Positions 5,916-8,730 of a DNA stretch of 8,730 nt are shown one piece after another. The stretch spans positions 1 to 8,730 of the forward strand of contig JBBQDZ010000100.1 in the NCBI GenBank assembly GCA_038320185.1. Direction: 5' to 3'. The stretch's first letter is position 1. Every line of letters starts with the position of its first letter. This stretch comes from JBBQDZ01 sp038320185. Its GTDB lineage: Bacteria; Actinomycetota; Thermoleophilia; Gaiellales; Gaiellaceae. The translations under genes were made by a program, and so were the position numbers. Under the pieces are notes generated by a model, which was not told the DNA's origin, made no database searches, and saw only the letters and a list, made by a program, of their open reading frames with translations.

Positions 5916-7048
5916 TCCACACTCTCCGCGACCACCTCCAGGTGCTCTACGGGGCAGGGCTCGCGCTCGTCATCGTCGTCCTCCTCACGCCTGCGGTGGG
6001 TGGGATGGCCAGGCTGCTCGGCGTCGTCGATCGCCCCGCCGCGCGCCGCCTCAATCGCAGTCCCGTCCCGCGGCTCGGGGGCCTCGCGCTCTTCTTTGGG
6101 ATCTTCGTCCCGGCGCTCGCGTTCCTGCACCTCGGCAACGAGACCCGGGGCGTCCTTCTCGGCGCCGCGGTTGCTACCACCGTGGGGGCCGTCGACGACT
6201 TCCGCGGCCTGCGCTGGTGGGAGAAGCTCGGAGGTCAGCTCGCGGCGGCCGCGATTCCGGTCGGCTTCGGAATCTGGATCCACCGCTTCACCTTCCCGAT
6301 CGTCGGTATCCACACGTTGCCGAAGGCCGTTGGGATGCCGCTGAGCGTGCTGTGGATCGTCGCGATCATGAACATGGTCAACTTCCTGGACGGACTCGAC
6401 GGCCTCGCGGCCGGCGTCTCGGCCATCTCGGCGTTCACCTTCTGCGTGATCGCACTCTCGCTCGCGCGGCCGGCGTCGGCCATCCAGGCGGCGATCCTCT
6501 CGGCGATCGTGCTCGGCGCGGCGCTCGGTTTCCTTCGCCACAACTTCTACCCGGCCCGGATCTTCATGGGTGACTCGGGCGCTCTGCTACTCGGGTTTGT
6601 GCTGGCGACGATCCCGCTCCAGGGTCTGCTGAAGACGGCATCAATCGTGACTTTGTTCCTCCCCCTTGTGGTGCTCGCGGTGCCGATCCTCGACACCTCT
6701 TTCGTGGTGGCCAGGCGTCTCAAGCACCGCCAGCCGATCTACGTGGCCGACCGCGAGCACCTCCACCACCGATTCGTGAACATCGGCTTCTCGCAGCGCC
6801 GCGCCGCCTTCTACATCTGGACCTGGTGTGCGTCCCTGGCCGCCACCGCCCTTGCGGAACGCTTTCTCAGGCCGCACGCCCACGGCCACTGGCGTCTCTG
6901 GCGGACGGCCGCAACCGGCTGCCTTGGCCTTCTCGCCGTCGCCGCCTCGATCTACATGGTCTACCTGCTCGAGATCGTGAAGCTCGCTACTCCGCGTCTG
7001 CGTCGGCGCCCTGCCGAGTCGACCGACCAGCACAGCGCGAGCGCTTGA
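5912..7048 (+). CDS. WecA/TagO-like undecaprenyl-phosphate sugar-1-phosphate transferase
   Basis: This is a polytopic membrane enzyme of glycosyltransferase family 4 (MraY/WecA). It is expected to transfer a HexNAc-1-phosphate, probably GlcNAc-1-P from UDP-GlcNAc, to undecaprenyl phosphate, starting a lipid-linked cell-wall polymer. The protein has 378 residues and about 11 hydrophobic segments (first at 11-33, last at 334-352). Motifs are PVPRLGGLALF (51-61), the Mg-binding DD at 95-96 in VGAVDDFRGL, NMVNFLDGLDGLAAG (154-168), FMGDSGALLLGF (218-229) and REHLHHR (281-287). HLHHR favours the WecA/TagO branch over MraY, as does the neighbourhood, which lacks mur genes. The start is GTG 5912, overlapping the upp stop (GTGA) just before the first membrane segment. 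The long upstream open frame is shadow sequence over upp and glyA. The exact sugar substrate cannot be read from sequence. Confidence 0.9.
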   Translation: MIHTLRDHLQVLYGAGLALVIVVLLTPAVGGMARLLGVVDRPAARRLNRSPVPRLGGLALFFGIFVPALAFLHLGNETRGVLLGAAVATTVGAVDDFRGLRWWEKLGGQLAAAAIPVGFGIWIHRFTFPIVGIHTLPKAVGMPLSVLWIVAIMNMVNFLDGLDGLAAGVSAISAFTFCVIALSLARPASAIQAAILSAIVLGAALGFLRHNFYPARIFMGDSGALLLGFVLATIPLQGLLKTASIVTLFLPLVVLAVPILDTSFVVARRLKHRQPIYVADREHLHHRFVNIGFSQRRAAFYIWTWCASLAATALAERFLRPHAHGHWRLWRTAATGCLGLLAVAASIYMVYLLEIVKLATPRLRRRPAESTDQHSASA

Positions 7049-7440
7049 CCTTCGACGCGCGAGAGGTCGGCGCCGGGACGTTTCAGGCCCTCGTAGGCCT
7101 CGAGGTCTCGGAGGCCGGCGAAGGGCGCGCGGTCGGACGGCTCCAGCTCCGTTCGGAGCACCTCGCGCCGAACGGCTACCTGCACGCGGGCGCGGTCGTC
7201 ACTCTCGCCGACACCGTCTGCGGTTTTGGCTGCGTCGCTTCGCTCTCGGGAGGCGCGGTCGGCTTCAGGACCGTCGAGCTGAAAACGAACTTCCTCGGCA
7301 CCGCGTGCGAAGGCCTTCTGGACTGCGTCAGCACCCTCGTCCACGGCGGGCGCACGACGCAGGTCTGGGACGCCACTGTGGCGGATGCAGCCGACAGGAC
7401 ACTCGCACTCTTCTGTTGTACTCAGCTTCTCCTGCGCTGA
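7045..7440 (+). CDS. PaaI-type hotdog-fold acyl-CoA thioesterase
   Basis: A 131-residue single hotdog domain, the usual size for PaaI/YbgC-like thioesterases that hydrolyse acyl-CoA or aryl-CoA. The diagnostic stretch is APNGYLHAGAVVTLADTVCG (41-60), which fits the family pattern N-x-x-x-H-x-G...LAD. H47 and D56 correspond to the HxG and the catalytic acidic residue on the central helix. The later VELKTNFLGTA and the C-terminal strand also fit. The start is taken as TTG 7045, because it overlaps the preceding TGA stop (TTGA), no ATG lies nearby in frame, and upstream sequence is out-of-frame. This repeats the junction type seen at prfA/prmC. It is probably the last gene of the operon, since it is followed by hairpin repeats and a convergent gene. 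The substrate is unknown. Confidence 0.85.
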   Translation: MTFDAREVGAGTFQALVGLEVSEAGEGRAVGRLQLRSEHLAPNGYLHAGAVVTLADTVCGFGCVASLSGGAVGFRTVELKTNFLGTACEGLLDCVSTLVHGGRTTQVWDATVADAADRTLALFCCTQLLLR

Positions 7441-7504
7441 AGCCGTCGAGACTTGCGCGACCGTGTCATCGGTCGCCGACCTGCGTTTGGCTCGTGCCTT
7501 CTAC

Positions 7505-7537
7505 GGACGTGGCCAGGGACAGACCCTGGCCACGTCC
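7505..7537 (+). repeat. REP-like palindrome, copy 4, with perfect 14-base arms; possible two-way terminator
   Basis: Arms GGACGTGGCCAGGG (7505-7518) and CCCTGGCCACGTCC (7524-7537) are perfectly complementary around loop ACAGA (7519-7523). The inner CCAGGG-ACAGA-CCCTGG is identical to copy 3 near the RAYT; the outer arms differ in sequence but keep pairing. The stem is very GC-rich. No T-run follows on either strand, so any terminator role would be non-canonical. Confidence 0.9.
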
Positions 7538-7563
7538 TGCGATGTCGTGGCCGCTGGGGCCAT

Positions 7564-7584
7564 GGCCGGGGACAGACCCTGGCC
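7564..7584 (+). repeat. REP-like palindrome, copy 5
   Basis: Arms GGCCGGGG (7564-7571) and CCCTGGCC (7577-7584) surround loop ACAGA (7572-7576), with one G-T pair in the stem. The core starts 53 bases after that of copy 4, and the copy is followed by GCGTCC, resembling the outer arm ACGTCC of copy 4. Orientation is the same as the other copies. Confidence 0.8.
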
Positions 7585-7612
7585 GCGTCCCGCCGAGCCA
7601 CGCCGTACCCGC

Positions 7613-8539
7613 CTACAGGGGCCGCTCGTAGTGGTCCATGACGCCCCTGGTGGTCATGCCTTCGCGCTCGTAGAGGCGTTTCGCGCCTGTGGTGTTCCAC
7701 GAGTCGACGGTGAGGCCCGCGCGCGGCAGGTCGCGGCGGTAGAACTCGCCGAACGCGTGGCGGAGGAGCGCCGTCCCGAGCCCTCGCCCGCGGTAGTCGC
7801 GGTGCACGGCGAGCTGTCGGATCCAGCCCTCGCCGGGGTACTGCGGGCAGAGCACGGCGCCCACCACGCGGGCGCGCTCTTCCACGACGAAGTAGAGCGA
7901 CGGATCGAGGTCGCGGCGGAGCGCGAACTTCTCGAACTCCTCGAAGGTGCGGCCGGAGGAGTCGTATCCCTCGTTGTCGGCGAAGGCGGTGGCGATGAGC
8001 TCGTAGAGCGGGCGATCGTCGCTGCCGGGCCGGTACGTCCTGACCGCCAGCCCTGCCGGCCAGACCGGCTCGCGCGGCGGCCCGTCAAGCTCGATCGACA
8101 TGTGCCACGACCGCTCGGTGCGGCGGTAGCCGCGGCCCTCGAAGAGCGCGATCGCCGAAGGGTTCTCGCCCACGACCACGGTCGTCAGCAGTCGTGGCTG
8201 CGGCTCGATGACCCGAGCCCTCGCCTCGGCGCGCTCCACGAGAGCCGCTCCCACACCGCGGCTGCGCCAGGCCGGCAGCACGCCGCCGTTCGGGTCGATG
8301 CGCGCCAGGTCGAGCCTGTGCACCTCAAGGCCGGTCCACGCGATCACCCGCTCGTTTCCCTCCTCCGCCACCCAGGCCTCATACCCCGGGCGCTGCCAGT
8401 CGGCCCGGAGGTCGACGAGCGTCGACTCGATCGGATCAGGATCGCCGAGGTCGTGATCGTCGCAGGCCCGGACAATCTCTGCGACAGGCCGAAGGTCATC
8501 CGGACGAGCGGGCCTTAGCGCGGGTGACAAGCCCTTCAC
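7613..8539 (-). CDS. Two-domain GNAT N-acetyltransferase, MshD-like architecture
   Basis: A 308-residue protein with two tandem GNAT folds. The first (about 6-150) carries the acetyl-CoA pyrophosphate-binding motif RSRGVGAAL (92-100) and the family ending NPSAIALFEGRGY (126-138). The second (about 163-308) has IRQLAVHRDYRGRGLGTALL (240-259) and VDSWNTTGAKRLYEREGM (278-295). Both copies of the R/Q-x-x-G-x-G/A loop look intact, so neither domain is clearly dead. Mycothiol synthase (MshD) has this two-domain layout, and the second domain resembles it. Tandem GNATs with other roles are common and no other mycothiol gene is visible, so the substrate is left open. The start is taken as GTG 8539-8537, just before LRPARPDDL, the usual opening of such domains. 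It has no Shine-Dalgarno sequence, but an extended -10 box lies seven bases upstream. The gene is convergent with the operon. Confidence 0.85.
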   Translation of the reverse strand: MKGLSPALRPARPDDLRPVAEIVRACDDHDLGDPDPIESTLVDLRADWQRPGYEAWVAEEGNERVIAWTGLEVHRLDLARIDPNGGVLPAWRSRGVGAALVERAEARARVIEPQPRLLTTVVVGENPSAIALFEGRGYRRTERSWHMSIELDGPPREPVWPAGLAVRTYRPGSDDRPLYELIATAFADNEGYDSSGRTFEEFEKFALRRDLDPSLYFVVEERARVVGAVLCPQYPGEGWIRQLAVHRDYRGRGLGTALLRHAFGEFYRRDLPRAGLTVDSWNTTGAKRLYEREGMTTRGVMDHYERPL

Positions 8540-8546
8540 GGAGGCG

Positions 8547-8555
8547 AATCTAGCA
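8547..8555 (-). promoter_or_regulatory. Candidate extended -10 promoter of the GNAT gene
   Basis: On the minus strand TGC-TAGATT (8555-8547) fits the extended -10 form TGn-TAnnnT. It ends seven bases before the GTG start, so the message would be leaderless or nearly so. No good -35 match is seen at 16-18 bases. An imperfect inverted repeat, CTAGCACTG (8550-8558) / CAGTCTAG (8568-8575), overlaps it and could be an operator. Motif reading only. Confidence 0.35.
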
Positions 8556-8613
8556 CTGGAACAAAGTCAGTCTAGATCTGCCTCTTTTCCAGGAGAAATG
8601 ACGCTTGGCGCGT

Positions 8614-8643
8614 GTCACAATCGCCGATCCCCTTTGGTATGCT
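8614..8643 (+). promoter_or_regulatory. Candidate promoter of the right-edge gene
   Basis: GTCACA (8614-8619, four of six matches to TTGACA) and TATGCT (8638-8643) are separated by 18 bases. The -10 box ends nine bases before the ATG at 8653, again implying a very short or absent leader. This divergent gap (8540-8652) would hold both this promoter and that of the leftward GNAT gene. Confidence 0.4.
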
Positions 8644-8652
8644 CGCCCCGGA

Positions 8653-8730
8653 ATGAACTCCGCGCCGCGACCGACGCCGTCGTCGTTCCAGCCCGCCGGT
8701 GCCGGAGGCCTCCTGCTCGCCGTCGATGCG
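8653..8730 (+). CDS. Start of an unidentified gene (3' end outside the window)
   Basis: ATG 8653 opens a frame of 26 codons to the window edge: MNSAPRPTPSSFQPAGAGG followed by LLLAVDA. The first 17 or so residues are Pro/Ser/Ala-rich and look disordered. LLLAVDA could be the first strand of a nucleotide-binding fold, for example the start of an actin-like ATPase or sugar-kinase phosphate-1 motif, but too little is visible to name a family. Support comes from the candidate promoter just upstream. An overlapping frame from ATG 8598, preceded by AGGAG, also stays open to the edge and cannot be excluded. Confidence 0.4.
   Translation, partial: MNSAPRPTPSSFQPAGAGGLLLAVDA

Larger units (their letters stand above)
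7441..7612. other. Convergent intergenic region with two REP-like hairpins
   Basis: The gap lies between the end of the rightward operon and the end of the leftward GNAT gene. It has no supported gene; the frames open across it read repeat DNA. It contains two REP-like palindromes (7505-7537 and 7564-7584) and a cross-pairing GGCCACG (7528-7534) / CGTGGCC (7546-7552). Such stems between convergent genes could stop or stabilise transcripts from both sides. Confidence 0.75.

Noticed and set aside
7385..8518. 377-codon plus-strand frame at the right side
   Set aside because: It lies opposite the GNAT gene, whose minus-strand translation has two clear acetyl-CoA motifs; the plus frame has none.
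8598..8730. Alternative right-edge gene from ATG 8598 with AGGAG upstream
   Set aside because: It is open to the edge but spans the candidate promoter and reads Arg/Cys/Pro-rich; ATG 8653 is preferred, though the window is too short to settle it.

Overview
The window is GC-rich, gene-dense bacterial chromosome. The gene order (yqhQ/DUF1385, prfA, prmC, threonylcarbamoyl-AMP synthase, glyA, upp, then a WecA/TagO-type transferase) is a housekeeping neighbourhood known from Gram-positive bacteria. Together with the strong GC bias, frequent GTG/TTG starts and apparently leaderless promoters, this suggests an actinomycete, possibly a deep lineage such as Thermoleophilia. That placement is inference; no rRNA or other taxonomic marker is present.

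Layout: the 3' part of yqhQ (1-573, +) is followed by a short HUH-type REP-associated transposase (RAYT, 563-1054, -). Next is a 321-base non-coding stretch holding three copies of a short palindromic repeat with invariant loop ACAG(A/T), and a probable prfA promoter. From 1376 to 7440 runs one tightly packed + strand operon: prfA, prmC, tsaC/sua5, glyA, upp, a wecA/tagO-like gene and a PaaI-type thioesterase. Most of its junctions overlap. Two more copies of the same repeat (7505-7584) fill the convergent gap before a leftward two-domain GNAT acetyltransferase (7613-8539, -). A divergent gap of 113 bases then leads to the first 26 codons of an unidentified rightward gene (8653 to the edge).

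How the genes work together: PrfA terminates translation at UAG/UAA and PrmC methylates its GGQ glutamine. TsaC/Sua5 starts the t6A tRNA modification. GlyA supplies one-carbon units and glycine, Upp salvages uracil, and the WecA/TagO-like protein starts a lipid-linked cell-envelope polymer. The operon thus joins translation quality, nucleotide supply and envelope synthesis.

The unusual features are: (i) a RAYT with the same-orientation repeats beside it and a second cluster 6 kb away, both clusters spaced at 53-58 bases; (ii) a clear frameshift in that RAYT just after the catalytic-tyrosine motif; (iii) a 107-base tandem duplication over the prfA/prmC junction, which leaves both genes intact and creates a 36-codon chimeric reading frame coupled to each neighbour by a TTGA overlap.
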